A DNA stretch of 64,000 bases from Clostridium guangxiense (GTDB lineage Bacteria > Bacillota > Clostridia > Clostridiales > Clostridiaceae): positions 89,576 through 153,575 of the forward strand of contig NZ_JAJNKE010000005.1 of NCBI RefSeq assembly GCF_021043395.1, read 5' to 3'. This document shows positions 10,799 through 20,446 of this stretch, in pieces. Within the stretch, counting starts at the first letter, position 1. Each line of letters opens with the position of its first letter. A model generated the notes under the pieces. That model saw only the letters and a list, made by a program, of their open reading frames with translations. It made no database searches and was not told the origin of the DNA. The translations under genes and the position numbers were made by a program.

Positions 10799-10892
10799 AT
10801 TATAAAATTTTAACTTCTAAATCGGTTTCGAAAATCTGTAATAAACATTAATTTTTATTTAATAATGAATTACTATGTCGAAACGTTTTCAC
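10799..10892 (-). promoter_or_regulatory. GH81 promoter region with LacI-family operator and cre-like site
   Basis: On the minus strand a TATAAT is at 10799-10804. An operator half-palindrome CGAAACCGATTT covers about 10818-10830 at the -35 position, and a cre-like TGAAAACGTTTCGACA lies at 10876-10891. The first site matches the operators in front of the ABC transporter operon (22892-23022), suggesting shared control by the LacI-family protein at 14024-15040. The second matches 12 of 14 positions of the CcpA cre consensus. Confidence 0.55.
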
Positions 10893-11237
10893 CTCCTTAT
10901 AATCAAATTTTTTATAATATAATAAAACTTCCTGAAAAATTAAAAGTAGCTTTGTTATATTTAACATATAGCAAATCTTATACCAAACACTAATATAAGC
11001 AATACACACAGGTTTTATTATATTTTTAAACGCAAAACAATGTGTTTAACTTTTTTAAAGTAGTGTAACAGCTAAATAGCAAAGTGTTTAAACACTTTGT
11101 TATCAAAAAATTTCTTAATCATATCCCCTAAAATAATCCCCTCTGATGTTAACTATTCGCTAGCAAAGGCACCTTTTTAATACATAGGAAAACTTTTTCT
11201 AATAAAGCTCTAATAATCTGAATTATTTCATAAAAAA
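10893..11237. other. Intergenic region with a 20-bp perfect palindrome
   Basis: No gene is supported between the GH81 promoter and the GH94 terminator. The clearest structure is the perfect palindrome CAAAGTGTTTAAACACTTTG at 11080-11099, symmetrical about TTTAAA. It could be a dimeric regulator's operator, but no gene start is adjacent. The rest is plain AT-rich sequence. Confidence 0.5.
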
Positions 11238-11278
11238 TAGCCTGTATAACAATTAATCATTTTAAAAATTATACAGAC
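11238..11278 (-). terminator. Rho-independent terminator after GH94 phosphorylase
   Basis: On the minus strand CTGTATAA pairs with TTATACAG (276-269 and 249-242 of the 11 kb block) around an AT-rich loop, followed by GCTATTTTTTATG. It lies 27 bases past the GH94 stop codon. Confidence 0.7.
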
Positions 11279-11304
11279 TACTTTGAAATTTGCATTTTAT
11301 AATA

Positions 11305-13995
11305 TTATTTAAGTATTATTTTTATAATATGCTTTGTCTCCTTATCAAGAGAAGTTATTATTTTTCTTTCTATCTTTGGATATTCAAAAAATTTATATTT
11401 CTGATCATCAATATAAATTTCACTTATACTATACTCGCCATATTCCTTCTTGTATTCATTCAAATATTCAATTCTAAGCTTTCGTTCCGCAAAATTCATT
11501 TCAATAGCAACTTTATTCTCATCATCAAATTGCCTCAATAGTACTTTGGGTAAAAACACTAAATTGCCCATTTCTCCTTTTATTCCAAACATTTCGGATA
11601 TTACAGTAAGTATTAACCAGCTTGCCGCTCCAGTTAAATAGTGATACATGCCTCTTCCTTTTTCATTTATATATTCAGGTACACCTGGGTAAATTCTACT
11701 TACATCAAAATTATTGCAGTGATTATAAAGAGTATCAATAACTTTAAAACCTTCTTTTGCAAAACCTCTCTTATAAAGTGCATTTGCATACATGATTGCC
11801 ATATGACTGAATACAGCTCCATTTTCTTTATGACCATAAGCAAAACCAAACATTCTTCCTAAATCAGTTTTTACTTCATTAAAATTAGTGTTTAATCTAT
11901 ATCCACCTATTGATTTATCATAAAGATAGTTATCTGCTGCTTTAATTATATTTTTTACTTGCTCTTCGGTAGCAATACCGCTCATTATGGTAAATACTTG
12001 ACTTGTTAACATCATGCGAACTCCATACTTATTGTCCCCTTCAACTCTTCTAGCATTATTATCGTAATAACCGTTATACCAGCTGTATCCTTCTTTACTA
12101 GTAATCCATTCATTCTTTCTTATATGATTCTTAAGCCATTTTGCTTTTCCATTAATATTAGAAATGAGCTCATCACATTTCATATTAATAACTTTTCCAC
12201 TAATATTACGTCTGCAGCTATAGCAATACCTTCTTAATAATTCTTGTTTTTCTTCTACATTATCATAAAGTTCATCATTCCCTTTTAAAAGTATCAACAG
12301 TTCCTCAGCAAATTCTACATTTCTAATATTCTTCTTGTCCCTTAAACATTTTAATAATTCTACAATATCAGAAAGATTTTCTGCATAAAGGGCACTAAAA
12401 GCAACACTTTCGCCTTTCTCACTTGCCATATCAAGTCCATCATTCCAATCAGCACCATGAAGCTTTAAATTATTATGCTCACCCACATCATAGAAAGCCG
12501 TTAAATGTTGTATTAAAATATGCTCCAAAATTGTTCCTTTATATTCTTCATGCTCATAAGTCATCAACTTATTTCCCTGTTCTAAGTTCCATAAAAGATC
12601 CTTTTCCAATCCTCTTACCTCTTGAAGATCTTTAAAATAATTCTGTTTTTCTAAAAGAAATTCTATATCTCCAGTTTGGTCTATATAAAGCTTTGTAGTT
12701 AAAAATGGCCATGATCCATGATCCATCCAAACACGAGTAATATTATTTCTGTCAGCGATAAACTCACCCTGCTTTGTTCCAATAATCGTAGCATTAGTTC
12801 CATCAAAGCGAACTCCACCAAAATTATCTAAAAGCATTCTTCTAACATTGCCTGTATCCATTGCCAATAATGCCAAACAATCTTGCCATAAATCTCTCCA
12901 TCCCCTTCCGCCTTTACCATAATCGTGATACGGCAAAAACGAACAGCCATAAATTCTTCTAAGCATTGGTTGGAAATTAACCCAATGCATCCAAATGTCA
13001 AATTGCTTATCTTGTGTCTCATATAAAATATTTATTTTTTTATCCCAATACAATTTAGTATTTTGAAGAAGACTATCAAAAGCGGTTTCGGATAAGTATT
13101 TATGAAAAGCACCATCAAAATCTCCAAATCCTATGGCTATAATATATGTCTTAGATTCATTCTTTTTTATTATTTCATCTTCAAAACGTATTGCTCCAAT
13201 TGCTTCATAGCCTTCTAATTTAGTGTTAGCCTTAACCTTAAATTGCTCATTTAATATTATAGTTTTTGGAACCTCAAAGGTTCCTCCTTCTCCAATAAAC
13301 TCTTCTACTATTGGACAAAAACTTACTGTTTTTTCCCCATTTCCCTTTGCAGCAAAAACTCCATAACTTATCGTATTTTTTTTATGTCCTCTTTCATCAA
13401 AAGTTAACGTTGGATTTACGGCAACTCCATATTCAGTAGTTTTTATTCTGTTCAAAAGTGAAGTTACGTGTCTGTGATCTCTAATATTGTCTGCAGAACG
13501 GCAATATAATGGTATTGCTGCTGTTGGTGTTATTTTTTTATACTTATTATCAATATTAGTTACCGTTACCTTCATTAACTCTATTTTTTCATCTATCGCT
13601 GGAACAAATGATGTTATCTCACTTTTTATACCATATTTTTTTGATTTCCTAGTTACTTTATGCCACATTATTCCAGCTTCTAGCTCTGATTCTTCTTTAT
13701 CTTTGCTAAAAATTTCAGCCTGTTGAGCTGATGAAACTCCAGTAGCGGACCATTCACCTATCCCATCAATATATATCCAAAAATTTCTTGATGACTTATT
13801 ATTGTGAAGATTTTCACTACTTACTGGGGAAAGTATAAATGTATTTTGCCCCATCTTACAATCTCCATTTAAAGTTGGAGTTATACTTGACATAACTCCA
13901 GCCTCATTTGCAAGTGGAAAATACATATAGCTATTTCTCTCTGGATCTTTTAATTTAAAATCTCCTTTATTATTTAAAAATTTGTACCCTAACAT
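11305..13995 (-). CDS. GH94 glycoside phosphorylase, probably laminaribiose phosphorylase
   Basis: An 896-aa intracellular inverting phosphorylase. The N-terminal beta-sandwich includes YMYFPLANEAGVMSSITPT and FWIYIDGIGEWSATG. The (alpha/alpha)6 barrel contains GGRGWRDLWQDCLALL and HGADWNDGLD, which holds the general-acid Asp; MFGFAYGHKENGAVFSH is near the C-terminus. GH94 enzymes split cellobiose, laminaribiose, cellodextrin or chitobiose with phosphate, saving ATP. Length and setting beside GH81, GH30 and a GH161-like gene favour laminaribiose. The ATG at 13995 has AAAGGTGG at 8 bases; a GTG at 14007 is less likely. Cellobiose phosphorylase is the main alternative. Confidence 0.85.
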   Translation of the reverse strand: MLGYKFLNNKGDFKLKDPERNSYMYFPLANEAGVMSSITPTLNGDCKMGQNTFILSPVSSENLHNNKSSRNFWIYIDGIGEWSATGVSSAQQAEIFSKDKEESELEAGIMWHKVTRKSKKYGIKSEITSFVPAIDEKIELMKVTVTNIDNKYKKITPTAAIPLYCRSADNIRDHRHVTSLLNRIKTTEYGVAVNPTLTFDERGHKKNTISYGVFAAKGNGEKTVSFCPIVEEFIGEGGTFEVPKTIILNEQFKVKANTKLEGYEAIGAIRFEDEIIKKNESKTYIIAIGFGDFDGAFHKYLSETAFDSLLQNTKLYWDKKINILYETQDKQFDIWMHWVNFQPMLRRIYGCSFLPYHDYGKGGRGWRDLWQDCLALLAMDTGNVRRMLLDNFGGVRFDGTNATIIGTKQGEFIADRNNITRVWMDHGSWPFLTTKLYIDQTGDIEFLLEKQNYFKDLQEVRGLEKDLLWNLEQGNKLMTYEHEEYKGTILEHILIQHLTAFYDVGEHNNLKLHGADWNDGLDMASEKGESVAFSALYAENLSDIVELLKCLRDKKNIRNVEFAEELLILLKGNDELYDNVEEKQELLRRYCYSCRRNISGKVINMKCDELISNINGKAKWLKNHIRKNEWITSKEGYSWYNGYYDNNARRVEGDNKYGVRMMLTSQVFTIMSGIATEEQVKNIIKAADNYLYDKSIGGYRLNTNFNEVKTDLGRMFGFAYGHKENGAVFSHMAIMYANALYKRGFAKEGFKVIDTLYNHCNNFDVSRIYPGVPEYINEKGRGMYHYLTGAASWLILTVISEMFGIKGEMGNLVFLPKVLLRQFDDENKVAIEMNFAERKLRIEYLNEYKKEYGEYSISEIYIDDQKYKFFEYPKIERKIITSLDKETKHIIKIILK

Positions 13996-14023
13996 ACTGC
14001 AAACCACCTTTACAATATTTCTA

Positions 14024-15040
14024 CTATTCTATTCTCTTACAAGAATTTCTTTCTATAAGCTCCACTGGTATTATTTTATTAATTTTGAGTTTAGTCTTTC
14101 CATTAATCTGTTTTACTAGCAAATCAACTGCGGTTTTGCCAATTTCTTCACGATTCTGTCTTATAGTGGTTAATCTTGGAGTTACATACCTTGCTAATTC
14201 AATATCATCAAATCCTACTATAGAAATATCACCTGGCACACTTAATCCTTCATCTTTTAATGCATCTATTGCACCAAGTGCTATCTTATCAGCAGCTGCA
14301 AATACTGCTGTTGGTATTTCTTTCAGCTTTAACAATTCCTTCATTGCTCTGTAACCACCGCTAACATCAAAATTTATCCCATCTGCAATATATCCATCAA
14401 TTACTTCCAATCCTAACCTTTCCATAGCTTTTTCATAGCCTTTTCTTCTTATATTACTTGCCCAATTATCTGATTTGCTAGCACCAATTATATGTGCAAT
14501 TCTTCTATGGCCTAAATCATATAAATATTTAACAGCTAAATAGCACCCTTCCATATTATCTGACGCCACTGTTGATGTATCTTCATTAAACATATCTATT
14601 ACTACAATCGGAAAATCGCTTTCTATAAGTTCCAATGTTTCTTTATCATTTGGGTCAGTACAAATTATAGCAATTCCATCCACAGATTTATACTTAAAAT
14701 ATTCCAAAAAAGTATCGTTCTTTAATCTATCATTTTTAGAACCAAATAACAATGAATATCCATATTTATCTGCTTGTCTTTTAAAAGCCTCTATTACGCC
14801 TGAAAAAAATGGATGTGTAAGTCCCACTCCAAGATTTTCGAAATATACAATACCTAATGTCCAGGTTTTCTTGGTTGATAAAAATTGAGCTTGTGGGCTT
14901 GGTAAAAAGTTTTCTTCATCAAGTATTTTTTTTATCTTAGCTCTAGTCTTATCACTTACATCTGGATAATTATTTATTACTTTTGATACTGTAGTTGGCG
15001 AAACTCCTGCAATTTTTGCTATTTCATAAATTGTACTCAT
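14024..15040 (-). CDS. LacI-family transcription regulator of the glucan locus
   Basis: A 338-aa protein with the LacI helix-turn-helix at residues 1-50 (STIYEIAKIAGVSPTTVSKV, then NNYPDVSDKTRAKI) and a periplasmic-binding-protein-like effector domain (GIVYFENLGVGLTHPFFSGV, DGIAIICTDPND, GHRRIAHIIG, ISIVGFDDIELARYVTPRLT). It sits between the GH94 and GH30 genes, so its ligand is probably a beta-1,3-gluco-oligosaccharide. CGAAACCGGTTTCG-like palindromes upstream of the ABC importer and GH81 are its likely targets. The ATG at 15040 is chosen over a GTG nine bases upstream. Confidence 0.9.
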   Translation of the reverse strand: MSTIYEIAKIAGVSPTTVSKVINNYPDVSDKTRAKIKKILDEENFLPSPQAQFLSTKKTWTLGIVYFENLGVGLTHPFFSGVIEAFKRQADKYGYSLLFGSKNDRLKNDTFLEYFKYKSVDGIAIICTDPNDKETLELIESDFPIVVIDMFNEDTSTVASDNMEGCYLAVKYLYDLGHRRIAHIIGASKSDNWASNIRRKGYEKAMERLGLEVIDGYIADGINFDVSGGYRAMKELLKLKEIPTAVFAAADKIALGAIDALKDEGLSVPGDISIVGFDDIELARYVTPRLTTIRQNREEIGKTAVDLLVKQINGKTKLKINKIIPVELIERNSCKRIE

Positions 15041-15075
15041 TATATACACATCTCTCTTCTTCAGAAAATTTCCGA

Positions 15076-16419
15076 TTATTGTTCTTGCACAATAGTATAA
15101 ATCGAATTTGCTTTTAGTTCAATTATTGTACTTACTTCATCTATTTCTAATTTAACCAATTTATCTTGGTTTCCTTCATTCATAATTACCATACATAAAG
15201 AATTATCTTCATTTATACAACTAACTGCATGTATTTTTTCACCATTGACATTGCTATAAATTCTTTCTGCATTTTTCTTTATAAACTTACTAAAATGTGC
15301 AATATAAAAAAATGAACTATTGTAATGAACTTTCTTTGTTACACTGTCAATTATTACTGGAGCATCACACAAATTATTAACATGATTTGGACCTCCTGTT
15401 TCATCAAGAGCAATGTTCCAATCCAACCAAGCTTCTATATAATTATTTAAATCTCCAATTATATTTCTACCATACCTTTCTCCTGTATCCCAAGATTCTA
15501 ATTTTACTCCACCTTCTTGACATCCTTCAGTAAAAATAATATGTTTATCAGTAAACTCATCATGAACCTTTGATGTATTAGAAAATTCTTCAGAAACATA
15601 CCAGTGTATTCCTGTTCCCCATACATATTTAGCTGCTTCCTTATCTTCAAGCACGGTTTTCGCTCTATCATAAACTATATCTCTATTATGATCCCAAATT
15701 ATTATCTTCTTATCTTCTAATCCATTTTTATGCATTGTTGGTCCCAAGAAGTATTTCACAAAATCCCTTTCTTCTTCAGCTGTATACAAACAAGAATCCC
15801 ATACCTGACATGCAGCTGGTTCATTTTGAACTGTAACTCCCCAAATATCTATGTCTTTTTCTTTCATCTTATTTATATATTTTACATAATAATCTGCCCA
15901 CAATTGTTTACAGTCTTCTCTAAGCTTACCGCCATTATTCATTTCACCATTGGTTTTCATATATTGTGGAGGACTCCATGGACTTGCTAATATATTTAAG
16001 TTATCATTAGCCATCTTTTTAACTTTTCTTATTAATGGGAGTACATATTTTTCATCCCTTTCTAAGGAGAATGTTTCTAATGTTGTATCTCCATCTTCTA
16101 CATAGCTGTAATTTCCTAAGGAAAAATCACAACTATTTATATGCACTCTGGCGAAGCTATAACCTATTCCTTTTTCTTTACTATAATAAGATTCTAACAC
16201 TTTTTTTTGTTTATCTTCTTCTATTTTAGAAAGAGCATAGGCACTTGCTTCTGTTAAAGCTCCTCCAAAACCAAGTATCTTCTGATATTTCCTATTAGTA
16301 TTTATTTTAACACTATTTTCAACTTTTACATCCTTATTTATAATAAAATTTTCTAATTCATAGCACTTTAGTCTATCATCTGTGTTTTTAGACGTTACAT
16401 ATACATTAAATTTATTCAT
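15076..16419 (-). CDS. GH30 family beta-glycosidase (beta-glucosidase or beta-1,6-glucanase)
   Basis: A 447-aa enzyme without signal peptide, so cytoplasmic. GH30 landmarks are KILGFGGALTEASAYALS, FARVHINSCDFSLGNY, LASPWSPPQYMKTNGEMNNGG, the acid/base Glu in VTVQNEPAACQVWDS and the nucleophile Glu in IIFTEGCQEGG. The C-terminal beta-sandwich is short. Family members hydrolyse glucosylceramide, beta-1,6-glucan or aryl beta-glucosides. In this locus a role on beta-1,6 branches of laminarin oligosaccharides is reasonable but is inference. Confidence 0.85.
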   Translation of the reverse strand: MNKFNVYVTSKNTDDRLKCYELENFIINKDVKVENSVKINTNRKYQKILGFGGALTEASAYALSKIEEDKQKKVLESYYSKEKGIGYSFARVHINSCDFSLGNYSYVEDGDTTLETFSLERDEKYVLPLIRKVKKMANDNLNILASPWSPPQYMKTNGEMNNGGKLREDCKQLWADYYVKYINKMKEKDIDIWGVTVQNEPAACQVWDSCLYTAEEERDFVKYFLGPTMHKNGLEDKKIIIWDHNRDIVYDRAKTVLEDKEAAKYVWGTGIHWYVSEEFSNTSKVHDEFTDKHIIFTEGCQEGGVKLESWDTGERYGRNIIGDLNNYIEAWLDWNIALDETGGPNHVNNLCDAPVIIDSVTKKVHYNSSFFYIAHFSKFIKKNAERIYSNVNGEKIHAVSCINEDNSLCMVIMNEGNQDKLVKLEIDEVSTIIELKANSIYTIVQEQ

Positions 16420-16434
16420 TTTTATCCTCCTAAT

Positions 16435-19400
16435 TTATAAGATAGCAGCTTGAATTTCTACTATTTCTTTATTTCTAATTCTTTCAGCAAATTCCATGCA
16501 TACTTCATTTCCTTTAAATGTAGTTACACCGTTATTCTTATCAATCAACCTAATTTCGACTATACTTCCTTTTTCTTGTCCAAAAGTATCTTTATTGTTT
16601 ACATTCGTATAAACAAGCTTTATATCGCCTAAAATTGTTGTAGTTAAAACACCATTGTTAAAGAAATCTTTCGTCAAAATAGGATTTAACCTAAATTTTA
16701 AAATTTCATTTTCACATGTAAATAAATTTTTTCCTACCATCATCAATTCCCAAATATTAAGCATTTCTACAGTAGTGCCACTTAATCTTGCTACAAACCC
16801 TCTTCCGTGATTTCTTTTATCAGGATTACTGCTGCTTGCAATAAAGGATGAATTTTCTAATATGCTTCTTCCATATACTTCTGGATTCATAAATGGTGGA
16901 AGTATAGTTTTTATATCATTAAAAAATTCTTCATATAATCCATTTTTTATTAACTCTAAAATATATTTAAATTCCATATGCATAAATACAGATTCTCTTT
17001 CAAGCCACCCAGCTGTGAAGGTTCTAGCTCTTCCGATTTCAAACGATACATCTTCCAATGACTCTGAAGTTTTATACATCTTTAATTTTTCATCATAAAT
17101 GCCACTATTTTTAATTGACTTATAAATTTCTTTCTTTTCTTCAATATTTAATTTTGTCTTAAAATATCTAGCAGGTCCTTCTAAAAATAGCGGTAAAAAA
17201 TTAACTTTGAACTCTATAGGCTTTATTTTTCGATTATCATCTATTTCATACCTTTTCGCCTCATAATACATAAACGTAGGAATGTTGTTTTTATTCATAC
17301 TTTTCGCTTTTTTAATTCCTAAATCAATTTTAGAAATCATATTATCTATAATAGCCCTAATGGTATTAGCATCTACATTACAAACCTTCCCACTTATCGA
17401 ATATTTAATTTTTTCCCTATACTCCTCTCTTATATAAGAAACTTTATCCCAATATTCTATTTCATCTAATTCGTTATTTAACTGCAATGAAAGTAATTCT
17501 TTTACTTTATATACTGCTTCATAAAATTCCTCGGGTATATTTACATGATTCTCCACAATCGACATATTTTCTTGTATAAATAGCAGCAATCTTTTTAATT
17601 CAGCCGTTTCTGCAAAACTTGAGCCTAACAGTCCTGGTAGTCCATTCATGGCGTCATTCCAACCTGGCTTTCCTGCTTCCATTTCTATTCCAATTCCCAT
17701 AGGATCTAAAGTCATAAATTTAATTCCTGCAAGAATTAATAGTTTTGTAAATAAATTTGTTTTATATAAATTGCCGTTTTTATCACAAATCCAATTATCT
17801 TTTAATTTTTCTTTTTTTCCTAATGCTGCATATTGCCTTACTTTTCCATGATCCAAAACATACTTTTCACTTCTTGGCAAAACATATTCTGGCGAATTAT
17901 AAAATTTATAGCTTTCATTTTCAATTAATAATTGTCTTATTTTATCTGGATAAATATTTAAATACTGCTCTATTAAATCAAGATTGTAAGTCCAGTGATC
18001 AATCCAAAAACCTTCTCCAAACTCTGCCTCTATTTCTTCTTTTGACAACTCTATAATACTATTCATTAATTCATTTATTTTTTCACTTTGAATATCCCCT
18101 ATACTTCTTAAAGCAGAATATAATTCACCTAATGTAAATCTGTCACATAATACTTTTTCCAGTTTTTGTAGATCGCCTCTATTAAATAACTTTAATATCT
18201 GCTCTTTCACCTTGCTGTCTATATAAAATTTTTTACCTTCAATAACCAAAGGATTATAACCATCTAATTGTATTAAATCACTAAACAATTTAATATTTTC
18301 TTCTTTAGTAAATGGATGAATATACACATCCATTCTTCTATTTTGATTAACGTCTCTAAAATTTCCATTTCCTTGAGAATAAAAGTTAGGTTCTATGCTA
18401 AAAAAGTTATAATCCCTTTCTAAATCTCCATGTTTTCTTGAATATACATAATAAACCTTCTTATTATGATCACCTACCTCTAATGGATATCCTCCTCTTA
18501 AGACATTATCTATATAGCATTGTTTTATATAAGCATCAAATAAAGGATATGAAGATCTAGTATAGACGTTTTTGCTAATATTTTCTATTATTTCATTGCT
18601 TTCATTTACTTTAGCATTAAAATAGTTTTTATCACATATTTTATCCAATGATTTGTTAATATCTTCACTATTGTTCATATAACCTATGTAGCTATATATG
18701 CAAGTTTTATCCTTTCCATGTAAAAGTGCTGCTTTTCCTGTAAACGCACAAGGAACTTTATTATAGCAAACATCATTGTTATTTTGTAATTCCTCAATAT
18801 TAACATTTTTAAATTCCAACGGTTTACTTAAAGATGTATCACATCCAAATATATTTTCTGGATCAACTATTGGATCTAAAATATTTTTATTTTCATCGAA
18901 AGCCACATAAAAATAACCGCTTTCCACTTTATCAACTTTTGTTGTATCTCCTGTTGAAGATCTAACTTTATATATAGCAGTTTTATCTTCTTTAATTTCT
19001 CCCTGCATCCAGCTTCTTAATGTATTACCACATTCTTTATATTCCATATTTTTAGATCCATATGGTAATATAGCTGATAATCCATCTAATATTTCAATAT
19101 TAATTTTCTCATTAGATTTATTTATGATTTTCAGTTTCCTTCCTAATGCTGAAAATTTCTCATTAGGAAGTGTGAAATAGGTGATTTCTATATTTATATT
19201 TAATTCATTATTTATTTCAACTAATCTTAATTCATTATTCTTTATTTTTATAATTCTTTTTATTTTTTCATTTGTAGTCACAGAAAATGGTTCATAAACA
19301 AATTGTTTTTCCTCAGCTATAACTTTCAAGAAAGTTCTAAAACCATTACTATATACCATCTTATAAGCCTCATTAGCTGGAAAAAATTCCATTATGCAAT

Positions 19401-19593
19401 TATTTTTATCTCTTATTCCAATACTACTTATAGCCTGTCCTCTATTAACATAGAACGACCACATGGGAACTCCTTCCACTCCAGCAATACCTGATAGAAA
19501 ACTAGCAAATGGAGCTTTTTTATCATAGTTTTCTATAACATAAAATCCCAATTCATCTATAAAATCGTTTTTTATTATATTCTTTGTCTCCAT
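16435..19593 (-). CDS. Large glycoside phosphorylase, GH161-like (beta-1,3-glucan phosphorylase)
   Basis: A 1052-aa cytoplasmic protein related to GH94 but longer. Features include GVPMWSFYVNRGQAISSIGI near the N-terminus, RDYNFFSIEPNFYSQGNGNF and FRDVNQNRRMDVYIHP mid-protein, EMEAGKPGWNDAMNGLPG with the probable catalytic Asp, and late ARTFTAGWLERESVFMHMEF. GH161 enzymes phosphorolyse beta-1,3-gluco-oligosaccharides longer than laminaribiose, complementing the GH94 enzyme. The ATG at 19593 has an AAGAGGTG ribosome site; the frame extends 28 codons upstream without one. A cellodextrin-type GH94 is the alternative, and the GH161 assignment rests mainly on size, motifs and context. Confidence 0.65.
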   Translation of the reverse strand: METKNIIKNDFIDELGFYVIENYDKKAPFASFLSGIAGVEGVPMWSFYVNRGQAISSIGIRDKNNCIMEFFPANEAYKMVYSNGFRTFLKVIAEEKQFVYEPFSVTTNEKIKRIIKIKNNELRLVEINNELNINIEITYFTLPNEKFSALGRKLKIINKSNEKINIEILDGLSAILPYGSKNMEYKECGNTLRSWMQGEIKEDKTAIYKVRSSTGDTTKVDKVESGYFYVAFDENKNILDPIVDPENIFGCDTSLSKPLEFKNVNIEELQNNNDVCYNKVPCAFTGKAALLHGKDKTCIYSYIGYMNNSEDINKSLDKICDKNYFNAKVNESNEIIENISKNVYTRSSYPLFDAYIKQCYIDNVLRGGYPLEVGDHNKKVYYVYSRKHGDLERDYNFFSIEPNFYSQGNGNFRDVNQNRRMDVYIHPFTKEENIKLFSDLIQLDGYNPLVIEGKKFYIDSKVKEQILKLFNRGDLQKLEKVLCDRFTLGELYSALRSIGDIQSEKINELMNSIIELSKEEIEAEFGEGFWIDHWTYNLDLIEQYLNIYPDKIRQLLIENESYKFYNSPEYVLPRSEKYVLDHGKVRQYAALGKKEKLKDNWICDKNGNLYKTNLFTKLLILAGIKFMTLDPMGIGIEMEAGKPGWNDAMNGLPGLLGSSFAETAELKRLLLFIQENMSIVENHVNIPEEFYEAVYKVKELLSLQLNNELDEIEYWDKVSYIREEYREKIKYSISGKVCNVDANTIRAIIDNMISKIDLGIKKAKSMNKNNIPTFMYYEAKRYEIDDNRKIKPIEFKVNFLPLFLEGPARYFKTKLNIEEKKEIYKSIKNSGIYDEKLKMYKTSESLEDVSFEIGRARTFTAGWLERESVFMHMEFKYILELIKNGLYEEFFNDIKTILPPFMNPEVYGRSILENSSFIASSSNPDKRNHGRGFVARLSGTTVEMLNIWELMMVGKNLFTCENEILKFRLNPILTKDFFNNGVLTTTILGDIKLVYTNVNNKDTFGQEKGSIVEIRLIDKNNGVTTFKGNEVCMEFAERIRNKEIVEIQAAIL

Positions 19594-19618
19594 AATAAAA
19601 CACCTCTTACTTAATTTT

Positions 19619-20446
19619 TTATTCTTTAACGCCACCTGCTGATATGCTGCTAATGATATATTTTGAGAAAAACGCAAAAGCTATCATAATAGGTAACGCA
19701 GATATTGCAACTGTTAAGTAAGTTGCCCCTAAATTATTGACTATATCTTTTGATGCACTTAATGAACCTACCATAACTGGCAACGTAAATTTCTTTGGAC
19801 TAGTTAACAACACTAATGGTATCAAATAATTATTCCAAGATCCTATAAATACACCTATTGACATTGTTGCTATTCCGGGCATCATAATTGGCATGCCAAT
19901 TTTATGAAATGTTTTTAGTTCACTAGCTCCATCCATTCTTGCTGCCTCAATTATTGACATTGGCAATACTGAAGTTAAATATTGCCTTAAGAAAAATACT
20001 ACAAAAGGACTTGCTATAGCCGGTATTATAAGTGGTATATAACTATCCATCAAATTTAACTTATTTACCAAATCATAAAATCCTAACAATCCTAATTGAG
20101 CTGGAACCATCATCAATACTAATATTATGGTAAATATGAAATCTTTACCCTTAAATTTATAAATTGCAAAACCATACGCTGTTAAAGCTGAAAAATACCC
20201 TGTTAAAAATGTACAACATACTGAAATAAACAAACTATTTCCAAGTCCTCTAAATATATTAAAGAATCCAGACATCAACTCCCAGTTTTTCATCAATGCA
20301 TTTCCAGGAATAAATGTAAATCCAGACATTATCTCTTTACTGTCACGTGTTGCATTAACTAACATGACCAGAAATGGAGCTAAGCACAAAATGCTTAAAA
20401 ATATTATTGCCGCGTATATTATAATTTTTTTGATTTTCGTAGCCAT
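19619..20446 (-). CDS. Carbohydrate ABC transporter permease, MalG family
   Basis: A 275-aa membrane protein with six predicted hydrophobic segments, starting with IIIYAAIIFLSILCLAPFLV. The cytoplasmic EAA loop reads EAARMDGASELKTFHKIGMP near residue 185, the contact site for the ATPase. It overlaps the preceding permease gene by one base (TAATG-type junction), typical of CUT1 importer pairs. No ATPase gene follows, so a shared MsmK/MsiK-type ATPase encoded elsewhere is likely. Confidence 0.93.
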   Translation of the reverse strand: MATKIKKIIIYAAIIFLSILCLAPFLVMLVNATRDSKEIMSGFTFIPGNALMKNWELMSGFFNIFRGLGNSLFISVCCTFLTGYFSALTAYGFAIYKFKGKDFIFTIILVLMMVPAQLGLLGFYDLVNKLNLMDSYIPLIIPAIASPFVVFFLRQYLTSVLPMSIIEAARMDGASELKTFHKIGMPIMMPGIATMSIGVFIGSWNNYLIPLVLLTSPKKFTLPVMVGSLSASKDIVNNLGATYLTVAISALPIMIAFAFFSKYIISSISAGGVKE

